Below, piece after piece: positions 1 through 8,557 of a DNA stretch of 64,000 nucleotides; position 1 is the stretch's first letter, and each line of letters opens with the position of its first letter. This DNA comes from Oceanobacillus manasiensis (GTDB lineage: Bacteria > Bacillota > Bacilli > Bacillales > Amphibacillaceae): NCBI RefSeq assembly GCF_000724085.1, contig NZ_CCDL010000001.1, positions 682,001 through 746,000 on the forward strand, given 5' to 3'. The notes under the pieces were generated by a model. That model saw nothing but the letters and a program-made list of their open reading frames with translations. It ran no database searches and was not told the origin of the DNA. The translations under genes were made by a program, and so were the position numbers.

Positions 1-204
1 CGTGTTTTAACATTATATGACGAGAAAATCACCACACAAAACAGAGAATTCCTCATGAAAGATATTATGGATATGTCTTATCGAGAAATCGGGGATGGAG
101 GAGGTCTCTTGTACTTACATACTTCTCAGGGTATCTATTCATATACCGTTAAAGAATCCCCTATGGCGTTTATTGAAGTATATCGATCATATTGCCAAGC
201 TTAA
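1..204 (+). CDS. C-terminal end of an unidentified protein (partial)
   Basis: The frame is open from the first base and stops at TAA 202-204, giving 67 residues of a protein whose start lies outside the window. The segment is hydrophilic, with a beta-rich looking stretch around GDGGGLLYLHTSQGIYSY, but I do not recognise the family. A different frame continues openly to base 289 and contains an amphipathic, plausible-looking tail (residues around KVEQFLAEMFNYENSEEM). A frameshift near base 180 or a decayed gene is therefore possible. No terminator is evident downstream. Confidence 0.4.
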   Translation, partial: RVLTLYDEKITTQNREFLMKDIMDMSYREIGDGGGLLYLHTSQGIYSYTVKESPMAFIEVYRSYCQA

Positions 205-493
205 TTGTGTCCATAAAGTTGAGCAATTCCTTGCTGAAATGTTCAATTATGAGAATAGTGAAGAAATGATCAGATTAATAATAGCCTAAAACCTTACCTG
301 AAAATGCCTGTTTTAAGTATATAAACAGAGAATGAACTAGCACATTTGATGCAAGTCATGATTACAGTTACTATGTGAAACATTATGGAGAAATTCTCTA
401 AAACCTGACAACAGAACAGGCGATGGAGAACTAAAAAATAGAACTAAACTTTCTACAAAGAGGACTTTGTAGATGATGCTGTTAGAATAAGTA

Positions 494-735
494 AGTGAAA
501 AGAGGCTGGGACATAAGAAAATCAAACAAGAAAAAAACGTACATTCAAACGGAGCAATGCAGAAAAAGTTCGAACGCATCCGGATCCCCCCTAATTTTTG
601 GATATCTGAATCACACTTTAGCGAAGGATAAATGCGGAGACTCCAGTGAGAACAGCACGAGTCCGAAGGCCCCGCAAGAAGCGATTTTTGCTTCTGAGGA
701 GACTAAGGCCGTGCCCACGGAAAGACCAGCTATGA
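494..735 (+). repeat. Dispersed intergenic repeat, copy A (truncated)
   Basis: This block shares its opening (GAGGCTGGGACATAA), its centre (GCGGAGACTCC, then AACAGCACGAGTCCGAAG, then CCCCGCAAGAAGCGA) and its end (GAGACTAAGGCCGTGCCC) with copies at about 32262-32650 and 44155-44405. A 94-codon frame crosses it but has no good ribosome binding site and is explained by the repeat. The block lies just beside the IS110 element. The family resembles the TGGGACA-type intergenic repeats common in Firmicutes, from memory. Bases 205-493 hold nothing I can identify. Confidence 0.6.
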
Positions 736-844
736 GTTGTCAAGGAGATAAAGACATATTTTTATATGAATGTATTTAAAAAATCTCATGCCAAAATACA
801 CCTCTCTTTCAAGGTGTTATGGGGAACCTAAGTTCGTGAACATT

Positions 845-2035
845 TTATTTCACATGAGGCTCATATGGCTTTTGATCTCGTAAAATGGCAAAAATGATGT
901 GTGTTAACTTTCGTGCTACAGCTCCTACAGCGACTTGGTGGCTTTTCCCCCTACTTTTTAACCTTTTATAATGCTGAGATAATGCCGGGTCACATTGGCT
1001 CGCAGAGAAGGCGGCATACCAAATAGCTCGTCGTAAATAAGGGGAGCCTCTTTTGGAAATTTTCACGTAGGAAGCCTCAAAATTACCAGATTGTTTCACA
1101 GCCGGGTCTAACCCAACAAACGCTACTAACTGTTCAGGGCGTTCGAAACGTTTTATGGACCCTATTTCTCCTAAGATTACGGCTGCGGTTGGATAGCCAA
1201 TACCGTTTATAGTTGTTAAATGTGTATTTTGGTTATCTACAAGTTTCATCAGCTTTTTATCAAGCTCATCTATTTGTTTGTCCAATAAAGATATCTGTTC
1301 TAGAAGCAGATGGATTTGCATCCTAAAGGCATCTGTTGCCATGTTGATACCGAAGGTATCTTCCGCAGATTCTTTAATTTTAGTTGCTTTTTCATGGGCT
1401 CTACGCTCTCCATATGAATTCTTACTCGCATTATTTAGAAACTTAGCCAATGTTTCTGTATCAATAGCCTGAATATCTTCAGGCATAGGATAATGCTTAA
1501 GCAATTCTGAAGAAGATGTGCCAAAAACTTCTGAAAACATATCTTCATATTCTGGGAAGACTTGGTCCAAAAGAGCTATAATCTTGCGCTTAATATCTGA
1601 ACTTTGGTCAACGAGAGAATAACGTAGCCTTTCTAATTGTTTTAATTGAAGTAAATCCTCTTCTAAAAAGGGCGTGGCATCAGGCATATCGATACGTATA
1701 ACCTGTGCGATAAGAAAAGCATCTCGTGCGTCTGTTTTCGTCTTACGAATGAAGAAGTTCCGTAAAGCGTCCGATCTTAAGGGGTTAAATGCTGTTACTT
1801 TAAAACCAAGTTGGTTTAGGTATGTGAATATAGAAAGCCAGTAATGACCTGTGGCTTCTAACCCAATAACACAATTTTCTATGGTAAGTTGATGGTTGTT
1901 TATAAACGTTAATAGTTTCTCACTACCACGTTTAGAGTTAGCGAAGCGTAGACTTTTACCGATAGGTTTACCATTATTGTCAATAAGACCAGCTTCGTGC
2001 TCCTTTTTACTAATATCAATACCTAGATAATGCAT
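845..2035 (-). CDS. IS110-family transposase (DEDD/serine recombinase)
   Basis: The 396-residue protein moves the insertion sequence. The N-terminal RuvC-like DEDD domain shows D7 (GIDISK), E60 (GLEATGHYW), D102 and D105 (KTDARDAF). The C-terminal Transposase_20-type domain has a helix-hairpin-helix-like stretch (LTTINGIGYPTAAVILGEIG) and the KRGSPYLRRA motif with the presumed catalytic Ser331. Length and motifs match full-length members, so the enzyme looks active. The frame is open 33 codons further upstream, but family members start at MHYLGIDISK, so I chose that methionine. Confidence 0.93.
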   Translation of the reverse strand: MHYLGIDISKKEHEAGLIDNNGKPIGKSLRFANSKRGSEKLLTFINNHQLTIENCVIGLEATGHYWLSIFTYLNQLGFKVTAFNPLRSDALRNFFIRKTKTDARDAFLIAQVIRIDMPDATPFLEEDLLQLKQLERLRYSLVDQSSDIKRKIIALLDQVFPEYEDMFSEVFGTSSSELLKHYPMPEDIQAIDTETLAKFLNNASKNSYGERRAHEKATKIKESAEDTFGINMATDAFRMQIHLLLEQISLLDKQIDELDKKLMKLVDNQNTHLTTINGIGYPTAAVILGEIGSIKRFERPEQLVAFVGLDPAVKQSGNFEASYVKISKRGSPYLRRAIWYAAFSASQCDPALSQHYKRLKSRGKSHQVAVGAVARKLTHIIFAILRDQKPYEPHVK

Positions 2036-2435
2036 ACTAACACCGCCTGTATGAAAAATTAACCAGATAGTAGGAGAATCCTCCACTTCTTTATAGATCA
2101 TCATGCTCGTTAGATATTCGACAACACGTGCCATCCAGCTAATTCGAGTATTCTATAAAGGGGAGGTGTCAAACTTTCCGACGAAGATTATACTTCAAGC
2201 GAAGCTACCGACACCCTCCATTTTTAATGTGTAGCTAGTTAGGGCGTTTACGCTGTTATTGGGGGATAGCGTTGCCTTTGAAGAAGTTCTTTTAATTAGT
2301 TGAGTAAGACCTTTGGTTAATGAAGGATACCTTTTCTTAGAAGAGGGTCGGGTTATTCATGTAAACCACCGTGACTTTTTCATTAGTCGCTAATTCTGCT
2401 TGAAGAACGCCTGTTCTTTAGCTAAATTATATCAA
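2036..2435 (-). ncRNA. Candidate bridge-RNA region of the IS110 element
   Basis: About 400 bases upstream of the transposase hold no gene. In IS110-group elements this flank encodes the bridge RNA, whose two loops pair with target and donor DNA. On the minus strand the region contains short pairing arms, for example GGTGTC near 2210 with GACACC near 2165. I cannot define the target-binding or donor-binding loops by eye. The call rests on position and family knowledge, not on a recognised RNA sequence. Confidence 0.35.
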
Positions 2436-2526
2436 AAAATGACAAAAAGGAAAGACTTTTCACCTAAATTCATGCCCCTCTATATTTATATTGATTCTTA
2501 TTTAGGTTGATAACATAGGATTTAGT

Positions 2527-2581
2527 AAAAAAATTGCCAACAGTATTCGAAGCTTTTAATAAAGAATCGAATACTGTCGGC
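2527..2581 (-). terminator. Intrinsic terminator of ptsG
   Basis: Read on the minus strand, a 15-bp stem (GCCGACAGTATTCGA with TCGAATACTGTTGGC, one G-U pair) closes a 16-base loop and is followed by AATTTTTTT. It lies about 115-170 bases past the ptsG stop and faces the right direction. Confidence 0.85.
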
Positions 2582-2695
2582 CATACATTTGCTATTAAAG
2601 GTAGCGAATACCTAGATAGCGAAATCTCCTCGAGTATAAAGCACGTCTGCTTCGTGCAAAACCGTCAAATGTTAACAGGATGATACACTTAACAG

Positions 2696-4753
2696 CTATT
2701 TCTCAATGCGAATGATATCTTTTTCATTCGCTGTAATGGTCCCTTGTTTTTGGAGTGTAAGACTTTCACCCTCTAGAAGGTTTGTAAAGACCACTGGCGT
2801 TATAGTTGATTTGGCATTTTCCTTAATATAATTTAAATCGGCTTTTAGTAAAGGTTGTCCAGCTTCTACTGTATCGCCTTGTTCAATAAGTGTTTCAAAC
2901 CCTTCACCCTTAAGGTTTACTGTATCAATTCCAACATGAATCAAGATCTCTCTACCACCATCCGATTCAATCCCGATTGCATGTTTTGTAGGAAACACAT
3001 TAACAATTTTCCCATTTACCGGAGAAACAATCGTTCCATCAGTAGGGATGATTGCAAAGCCGTCACCCATCATCTTTGCAGAGAAAACTTCATCCGGTAC
3101 TTCTGTAATAGAGATAAGCTTGCCTGGAAGTGGGGCATGAAAAGTTTCATCTGTAGCGAGTTCATTCTGCAATGCTTCCGGATTTACTTCTTCAATCTGC
3201 TGCTTCACTTCTTCTTGCTGGTTTGTTTCTGTCGCACGTGGTCTTCTACCTGAAATAATATCCTGCATTTGCCCCTTTATCGTTTCAGAACGAGGTCCAA
3301 AAATGGCTTGGATATTGTCTCCAACTTCTAGCACACCGGCAGCACCTAGTTTTTTAAGTTGGTTTTTGTCCACATCGTTAATGGAATTGACTGATACGCG
3401 AAGTCTTGTAATACACGCATCTAAATGTGCGATGTTTTGCTGTCCGCCCATTGCTTCTAATACATTAAAAGCAAGGTCGCCGGCTTCTGATTTTGTTTCA
3501 TTTTCTACTTCTTCCTCTTGTTCCCGTCCTGGAGTCATTAAATTAAACTTTTTAATGAAGAAACGGAAGATAAAGTAGTAAATAACTGCAAAGATCAATC
3601 CGAGAATAATGGTAATCCACCAAGGTTCTTGGTTAGGTAGAATTCCAAATAATGCAAAGTCTATGGCGCCACCAGAGAAAGTGTACCCCACGTTAACACT
3701 AAACATGGTCATTAATACAAAGGATAGACCATCAAGTACAGCGTGTAGGAAGAATAATAGTGGTGAAATAAACATGAATGTGAATTCAAGTGGTTCTGTG
3801 ATCCCAGTTAAGAAGGATGTTAACGCAGCAGAACCTAATAGACCCGCGACTAGTTTCTTTTTAGCTGGTTTTGCAGCATGATACATCGCAAGTGCGGCTG
3901 CTGGAAGTCCAAACATCATAATTGGAAATTCCCCTGCCATAAAATTACCGGCTGTAATATCTACACCATCTTTTAACTGGGCGAAGAAGATCGTCATATC
4001 GCCACGAACAACATTTCCAGCTTCGGTCGTATAAGAACCAAATTCATACCAGAAAGGTGCATGGAATATATGATGTAACCCAAATGGTATTAATAAACGT
4101 TTAATAAATCCGAAGAAGAATACTGCTAAATAAGTTCCTTCTTCAATTAACCAATAAGATGCACTGTTCATCGCAGTCTGCACAGGTGGCCAAATAAGAA
4201 GAAGTAACAAACCTGCTACAAATGCAATCGCAGCCGTCACGATAGGAACAAAACGTTTTCCTGCAAAGAATCCAAGGAATGAAGGCATTTCAATATCATG
4301 GAACCTGTTGTAACAGAATGCTGCTATGAGCCCAACGATTATCCCGCCGAACACACCTGTCTGCAGCGTTGGTATTCCTAATACATTGGCATAACCAGGA
4401 TCTGCCTCCACCATGTTTGGTGTAACACCAACCCAGGAACTCATCACTTGGTTTAGTACCAAGTAACCTACGATGGCGGCAAGACCTGCTGCTCCGTCAC
4501 CAGCTAATCCTATGGCTACACCGACAGCAAATATAAGTGCCAGGTTATCAAAAATAATTCCCCCAGCGTCTTCCATAACGGTAGCCAATAATTGGATCCA
4601 GTCGGCATTTAGAAAAGGCAGGTATTCTAGCATTGTTTCCTGTTGAGCAGCGTTACCAAAACCTAGCAACAAACCAGCTGCTGGTAAGAGTGCAACAGGT
4701 AGCATTAATGCTTTACCTACTTTTTGTAGGACGCCAAAAGCTTTTTTAAACAT
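2696..4753 (-). CDS. ptsG: PTS glucose transporter, EIICBA
   Basis: This 685-residue membrane permease takes up glucose and phosphorylates it to glucose-6-phosphate using phosphate from HPr. Domain order is EIIC (about 1-410, ten or so membrane segments, GITEP motif at 317-321), EIIB (about 425-505, phospho-acceptor Cys447 in LDACITR) and EIIA (about 540-685, H591 and active-site H606 in ILIHVGID). The sequence is collinear with Bacillus subtilis PtsG. It lies directly after glcT, separated by an RNA antiterminator and terminator, so glucose induction by GlcT is expected. A strong terminator follows. Confidence 0.96.
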   Translation of the reverse strand: MFKKAFGVLQKVGKALMLPVALLPAAGLLLGFGNAAQQETMLEYLPFLNADWIQLLATVMEDAGGIIFDNLALIFAVGVAIGLAGDGAAGLAAIVGYLVLNQVMSSWVGVTPNMVEADPGYANVLGIPTLQTGVFGGIIVGLIAAFCYNRFHDIEMPSFLGFFAGKRFVPIVTAAIAFVAGLLLLLIWPPVQTAMNSASYWLIEEGTYLAVFFFGFIKRLLIPFGLHHIFHAPFWYEFGSYTTEAGNVVRGDMTIFFAQLKDGVDITAGNFMAGEFPIMMFGLPAAALAMYHAAKPAKKKLVAGLLGSAALTSFLTGITEPLEFTFMFISPLLFFLHAVLDGLSFVLMTMFSVNVGYTFSGGAIDFALFGILPNQEPWWITIILGLIFAVIYYFIFRFFIKKFNLMTPGREQEEEVENETKSEAGDLAFNVLEAMGGQQNIAHLDACITRLRVSVNSINDVDKNQLKKLGAAGVLEVGDNIQAIFGPRSETIKGQMQDIISGRRPRATETNQQEEVKQQIEEVNPEALQNELATDETFHAPLPGKLISITEVPDEVFSAKMMGDGFAIIPTDGTIVSPVNGKIVNVFPTKHAIGIESDGGREILIHVGIDTVNLKGEGFETLIEQGDTVEAGQPLLKADLNYIKENAKSTITPVVFTNLLEGESLTLQKQGTITANEKDIIRIEK

Positions 4754-4808
4754 AGAAAAACACTCCCGATAGCTAATATTTTTAGCTGATCAAACTATAA
4801 AGACAAAC

Positions 4809-4896
4809 AAAAAAGGCATGAACAGATACGATGAAAAAGCATGACAGGGATAGCCTTCCCGATCATTTATTTTCATAATCGTCTCTACTCATGCCT
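4809..4896 (-). terminator. Regulated leader terminator before ptsG
   Basis: On the minus strand, GGCATGA near 4895 pairs with TCATGCC near 4820. Further pairing runs inside (AGAGACGAT with ATCGTATCT; ATGAAAA with TTTTCAT), and a run of six T follows. The 5' arm overlaps the RAT sequence, so antiterminator and terminator are mutually exclusive, as in the B. subtilis ptsG leader. Confidence 0.8.
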
Positions 4897-4916
4897 GATC
4901 GAATCAGTAACACGTA
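4886..4916 (-). promoter_or_regulatory. RAT: GlcT-binding ribonucleic antiterminator
   Basis: On the minus strand the sequence GTTACTGATTCGATCAGGC followed by ATGAG matches the B. subtilis ptsG RAT as I remember it. GlcT dimers bind this hairpin when glucose is present and stop the overlapping terminator from forming. The spacing between glcT and ptsG (179 bases) fits this arrangement. Confidence 0.85.
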
Positions 4917-4932
4917 TAATAATATCATTCCA

Positions 4933-5769
4933 TTATTTAGATATAAGCCGTTGAAGGTGCATTGTTAAATATACCGCTTCGGCCTCATATACTGGCTTTT
5001 TCAACGTTTGCTGCATAATTTTAATCAGTTTCCAGGAAAGATTATAGCATGTGGGATATTCAGATTTCAATAGTAAAGCAATTTTTTCAGGTTCTTGCAC
5101 AGTCTCGCCGTTAACTACCCGTTCAATGGTATAGCGCAAGTGACGGAGTAAACGAGCGTACTCCATACCTTCCCGGTCGATCGTCACATGTAACTGTTCT
5201 TCTATCATTTCAATTAGTTGGATAATAAGCTTGGAGTAACGATTGACATCTGAGACTGCTCTATCTGTCATCGCACTGTGGACGTGTAATGCAATAAAAC
5301 CAATTTCTCCTTCTGGCAAATCTATGTCCATAGAGTGATTAATGAATTCTACCACCTCTGCAGCCACTTCATACTCGAAAGGGTATAGCGCTTTCGTTTC
5401 CGTTAAAAATGGATTTTTGATGGCCATTCCACTTAACAGTCTTGTAGTGGCGAACAGGATGTGATCAGTCAGTGCAACATGCACTTTTTCGCTAAGTATG
5501 GATTTTGTCCGTTTTCGAATAATCTCAATTGAAGATATTATAGTATTTAACGTGTTCTCATCTAATACAGGCATGAGGCTCTTATAGTGTTCCTGTTCTT
5601 TTTTATTACGCAGAACAAATAATTTTTCCACTGTGTTTTCTCGGATAACAGCATCTTTACTTTTGTTAAAGCCTATTCCTTTGCCGATTAAGACCACTTC
5701 ACGTTGATTTTGATCTTGGGCGATCAATACATTGTTGTTGAGTACCTTTATGACTCGGTAATCACTCAT
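4933..5769 (-). CDS. glcT: Transcriptional antiterminator GlcT (BglG family)
   Basis: The 278-residue RNA-binding regulator controls ptsG. It has an N-terminal co-antiterminator (CAT) domain (about 1-60, VIKVLNNNVLIA and VLIGKGIGF motifs) and two PTS regulation domains with paired histidines (PRD1 near ALTDHI and ALHVHSA, PRD2 near RLLRHLR and YLTMHL). When glucose is absent, EII-Glc phosphorylates a PRD and inactivates the protein. It sits immediately upstream of its target and the RAT. A weak ribosome binding site (AGGACG) precedes the ATG. Confidence 0.95.
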   Translation of the reverse strand: MSDYRVIKVLNNNVLIAQDQNQREVVLIGKGIGFNKSKDAVIRENTVEKLFVLRNKKEQEHYKSLMPVLDENTLNTIISSIEIIRKRTKSILSEKVHVALTDHILFATTRLLSGMAIKNPFLTETKALYPFEYEVAAEVVEFINHSMDIDLPEGEIGFIALHVHSAMTDRAVSDVNRYSKLIIQLIEMIEEQLHVTIDREGMEYARLLRHLRYTIERVVNGETVQEPEKIALLLKSEYPTCYNLSWKLIKIMQQTLKKPVYEAEAVYLTMHLQRLISK

Positions 5770-5861
5770 TCCATATCACGTCCTTTAAAGCTATATCATA
5801 GCATTATAGTAGGGAGCGTGAAAAGAAATATATTTAGTAATTAATAGAAAAGGATAATAGA

Positions 5862-6251
5862 CTACACTTCTTTTACTACAATAGCTTGGGTAGACTTCAC
5901 TTTTTTACATTTTTCAAATGGTTCTTTTTCCACTAAACCTAATTTAATTGCCGCTTCCAGTTTTTCGGTGTCAGGTTTTTTTTCAATGAGAACAAAATCC
6001 TGAAGACTCGCATCCTCTAACATTTTAATTGTTAATTCAGGATCGTATGCAGTACTAGATCTAATTTGTCGTTTTAAGTTAAAATGACCTCGCGTGACAT
6101 CTCCTGCTTTGTCCTCTCCTAGTTCTTCATCCAAATACGTATGAAATTTCTTTTTTAATCGATTCATTTCCTGCTCTAATTCTTTCTTTTGCTTATTTAA
6201 AATATCATAGCGTTTTATATCTTCTTCCGTAATAATTTGTGCCTTTTCCAT
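5862..6251 (-). CDS. Hypothetical coiled-coil protein
   Basis: The 129-residue, highly charged protein is of unknown function. Residues about 10-50 (KRYDILNKQKKELEQEMNRL) form a clear coiled coil. The rest is a small lysine-rich alpha/beta-looking domain ending in an IVVKEV strand. No signal peptide or membrane segment is seen. A strong ribosome binding site (GGGGGG, then ATTAGTC before ATG) supports the start. That ribosome binding site abuts a 21-bp relic of the 157-bp mobile element described elsewhere. It is divergent from the XRE regulator. Confidence 0.7.
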   Translation of the reverse strand: MEKAQIITEEDIKRYDILNKQKKELEQEMNRLKKKFHTYLDEELGEDKAGDVTRGHFNLKRQIRSSTAYDPELTIKMLEDASLQDFVLIEKKPDTEKLEAAIKLGLVEKEPFEKCKKVKSTQAIVVKEV

Positions 6252-6263
6252 GACTAATCCCCC

Positions 6264-6284
6264 CTGATTGAAGTTTCACTTTAT
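6264..6284 (+). repeat. Solo right end of the 157-bp IS605-like element
   Basis: CTGATTGAAGTTTCACTTTA plus a final T is identical over 21 bases to the right end of the element at 24233-24389. The rest of the element is missing. It lies in the 5' untranslated region of the minus-strand gene ending at 6251. Confidence 0.6.
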
Positions 6285-6460
6285 GTTTATGAATTTAGCA
6301 ATAAAATCATGCCAAGCAAGTAATTGTATCTGTATTTTGTAAATAGAATATATATTTTTCAGAAAAATTAAAATTACCATTTAAAATTAAAAAATTTGTG
6401 CTATGATATTAACTATACATTTTTTAAAAAAGGGAATATATGGTTAGGCAGGAGGTACTC

Positions 6461-6841
6461 ATGAGTGAAATAGGGGATAAATTAAAGAAACTAAGAGAGG
6501 AAAAAGGGTATACGCCTGAAGAAATTGCAAGGGAACTACATTTTACTAAAAGTGTCGTTTGGAGTTATGAGCTTGGAAAGAGGGAGCCGAGTCATGAGCA
6601 CCTTTGCCAAATGGCACAACTATTTGGTGTAACCGTCCAGGATATTCTTAAAGAAGAAAAACATAAAATCGTAATTGACTTGCAGCTAGATAAAACGTGG
6701 GAAGACTATAAACTCTTTATAGGGCATATGGAGGTTAGTAAAGCAGAGGTAGAAGATGCAATTTTACTTATTAAAGCCCGGCGTATGGTGAAAAACCAAT
6801 CTGATCGAAAACTTCATGGTTCTTATGGCAGAAAGCACTAA
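6461..6841 (+). CDS. XRE-family transcriptional regulator
   Basis: The 126-residue DNA-binding protein has an N-terminal Cro/CI-type helix-turn-helix (residues about 5-60; IARELHFTKSVVWSYELGKREPS is the recognition region). A short C-terminal tail with two predicted helices follows. The ATG at 6461 has the better ribosome binding site (GCAGGAGGT, seven bases away); a start seven codons upstream is possible but unsupported. It is divergent from the coiled-coil gene and followed by a terminator. Its targets are unknown. Confidence 0.85.
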   Translation: MSEIGDKLKKLREEKGYTPEEIARELHFTKSVVWSYELGKREPSHEHLCQMAQLFGVTVQDILKEEKHKIVIDLQLDKTWEDYKLFIGHMEVSKAEVEDAILLIKARRMVKNQSDRKLHGSYGRKH

Positions 6842-6875
6842 ATCATAAAGAAAACAAATATAATGTAAGAACTAT

Positions 6876-6915
6876 AAAAAGGGGCTGGTTTATTGGAAAA
6901 TCAGCTGCTTTTTTG
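6876..6915 (+). terminator. Likely terminator of the XRE gene
   Basis: An imperfect stem (AAAAAGGGGCTG with CAGCTGCTTTTTT) ends in a T-run. Confidence 0.55.
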
Positions 6916-6954
6916 TATGGGCGGATCTAAGATAAGAAGTTCATTTTATAATGT

Positions 6955-6981
6955 GTTTAATATTCTTGTCCAAATGGAATA
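6955..6981 (+). promoter_or_regulatory. Possible sigma-B promoter
   Basis: GTTTAA, a 15-base spacer and GGAATA approximate the general-stress consensus (GTTTAA-N12-15-GGGWAW; the -10 matches four of six). It lies 34 bases before the start of a general-stress-26-like gene, which fits the function of that family. Confidence 0.4.
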
Positions 6982-7014
6982 ATACCTATAGACCACCAAA
7001 GGGAGTGTATATTG

Positions 7015-7440
7015 ATGAATAATCAAAGCGAAATTAAAAAAGAGGTCGAGCAAATACTTGATAATAGTCATGTTGGAACGATGGCGACCGTAAAGAACAA
7101 CAAGCCACATTCTAGGTATATGACCTTTCATAACGATGGACTAAAGCTGTATACACCTACGAATGAAGATACAGACAAAACAGAGGAAATAGAAGAAAAC
7201 CCTTATACGCATATTATTTTAGGTTATGAAGGAGAGGGGTTTGGAGACAGCTTTGTTGAATACGAAGGTAAAGTAAAATTTAATGATTCCGAAGAGGTAA
7301 AGAAGGCTTTGTGGAATGATCATATGAAGTTGTATTTTAATGGTCCAGATGATCCGAACCTCGTTGTTCTAGAAATTGAACCGACAGCAGTTCGCTTGAT
7401 GAATAAAAAAGGACAGCCTCCGAGAGAGTTAGAACTATAA
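7015..7440 (+). CDS. General stress protein 26-like flavin-binding protein
   Basis: The 141-residue protein belongs to the pyridoxamine 5'-phosphate oxidase-like split-barrel fold (YdaG/GSP26 type). The opening (EVEQILDNSHVGTMATVKNNKPHSRYM) is the flavin-binding strand pair typical of the family. Members bind FMN or a similar cofactor; the reaction is unknown. A TTG codon lies just before the chosen ATG, and GGGAGTG is the ribosome binding site. A possible sigma-B promoter lies upstream and a strong bidirectional terminator downstream. Confidence 0.85.
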   Translation: MNNQSEIKKEVEQILDNSHVGTMATVKNNKPHSRYMTFHNDGLKLYTPTNEDTDKTEEIEENPYTHIILGYEGEGFGDSFVEYEGKVKFNDSEEVKKALWNDHMKLYFNGPDDPNLVVLEIEPTAVRLMNKKGQPPRELEL

Positions 7441-7453
7441 ATTGTTTCTAAGT

Positions 7454-7503
7454 AAAAACGCCGAGTGAAATTCTAATTTTAGAAATTCGCTCGGCGTTTT
7501 TTA
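7454..7503. terminator. Bidirectional terminator
   Basis: AAAAACGCCGAG pairs with CTCGGCGTTTTT across an AT-rich inner stem. It separates two convergent genes and has a T-run on both strands. Confidence 0.85.
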
Positions 7504-7543
7504 AAGATTAACATTCTACCTATGGTTATATGTTTGCTTCTAT

Positions 7544-8557
7544 TTAAGATTTAATGAGCAGGTAGATGAAGTATATGCCACCGATTACGGAAACGACTAG
7601 CCCTACTGGGATTTCTGAGGGGGATAGAATGTTTCTTCCAACTGTGTCAGCGACAAGAAGCAATAGTCCCCCCATGAGAGCTGAAATGGGTAAAACAGCT
7701 TGATGCCTAGTCCCAACCATTTTTTTGACTAGGTGTGGGGTAACAAGGCCGAGAAATGCAATTCCTCCACCTACTGCAACACTGGAGCCTGCAAGGGCGA
7801 CTGCAGCAAGCAATAGTAGTAATCTTTCCCTCTCAACTTTTGTACCCAGACCTTTCGCAATATCATCCCCTAGGTTCATAGTATTCAATGTATTCGCTTT
7901 TGAAAAAGTATATGGTAACAGAATTAGAATCCAAGGCAATAATGCATAGACGTATGTCCAATCTGTACCTGAGATATTTCCTGACAGCCAAACTGTAGCT
8001 CTTGTAAAGTCGTTTGGATCCATTTTTAATTGAAAAACAATAATCAAGGCTGAGAATGCTGCATTAATTCCGATCCCAACTAGAATAAGCCGTATTGGAG
8101 AAACACCATTTTTCCAAGAAATTGCATAGATCAAGGTAGCTGCAATGGCAGATCCTATTAAGGCTGCTGCAGGCAAAAGAAATACAGATGTAGTTGAAGC
8201 CGATAAACTACCAGACTGAAACAGGTAAATAGAAAGGACAACGGCAAAGCCAGCCCCTGCATTTATGCCAATAATACCAGGGTCTGCGAGTTCATTTTGT
8301 GTAACACTTTGAAGAATAGCCCCTGAGACAGCCATGCCTGCACCAATTAGAAGGGCAATTACCATACGTGGTAGACGGAAATCGAATAGGACTAAGCTAC
8401 TTTGCGGAGTTCCCTCTCCGGTTAGCGTTTTCCACACTTCAACAGGGGAAATTTGCATAACTCCCAAGTTAAGACTAATGATAAGTGTAAGCAGGATAGC
8501 TACCATTATACTAATGGCAACTAGCCAGGCTAGCTTTGTATGGGTTAGCTTATTCAT
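7544..8557 (-). CDS. Iron-siderophore ABC transporter permease (FecCD family)
   Basis: The 337-residue membrane protein has about nine to ten hydrophobic segments. It carries FecCD hallmarks: RLPRMVIALLIGAGMAVSGA near residue 60, ADPGIIGINAGAG, and GGGIAFLGLVTPHLVKKMVG in the loop that contacts the ATPase. It overlaps the upstream permease gene by four bases (ATGA), so the two are co-translated as a heterodimer. It most resembles YfhA of the B. subtilis YfiYZ-YfhA system for hydroxamate siderophores; the substrate is inferred. The ATPase subunit is not encoded nearby. Confidence 0.9.
   Translation of the reverse strand: MNKLTHTKLAWLVAISIMVAILLTLIISLNLGVMQISPVEVWKTLTGEGTPQSSLVLFDFRLPRMVIALLIGAGMAVSGAILQSVTQNELADPGIIGINAGAGFAVVLSIYLFQSGSLSASTTSVFLLPAAALIGSAIAATLIYAISWKNGVSPIRLILVGIGINAAFSALIIVFQLKMDPNDFTRATVWLSGNISGTDWTYVYALLPWILILLPYTFSKANTLNTMNLGDDIAKGLGTKVERERLLLLLAAVALAGSSVAVGGGIAFLGLVTPHLVKKMVGTRHQAVLPISALMGGLLLLVADTVGRNILSPSEIPVGLVVSVIGGIYFIYLLIKS

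Larger units (their letters stand above)
790..2440 (-). mobile_element. IS110-family insertion sequence (boundaries approximate)
   Basis: An intact IS110-type transposase lies here with a short non-coding 3' flank (about 50 bases) and a long non-coding 5' flank (about 400 bases). That is the layout of the IS110 group, in which the flank upstream of the transposase carries the bridge RNA. IS110 elements lack clear terminal inverted repeats and make little or no target duplication, so exact ends cannot be read from one copy. The outer limits given are guesses from where gene-free sequence meets the neighbouring repeat (left) and the ptsG terminator region (right). Confidence 0.6.

Noticed and set aside
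495-779. 94-codon ORF on the plus strand
   Set aside because: It lies inside a dispersed repeat that occurs without an open frame at 32.3 and 44.2 kb, and has no ribosome binding site.
1278-1472. ORF antisense to the transposase
   Set aside because: It lies wholly within the transposase gene and has no supporting signal.
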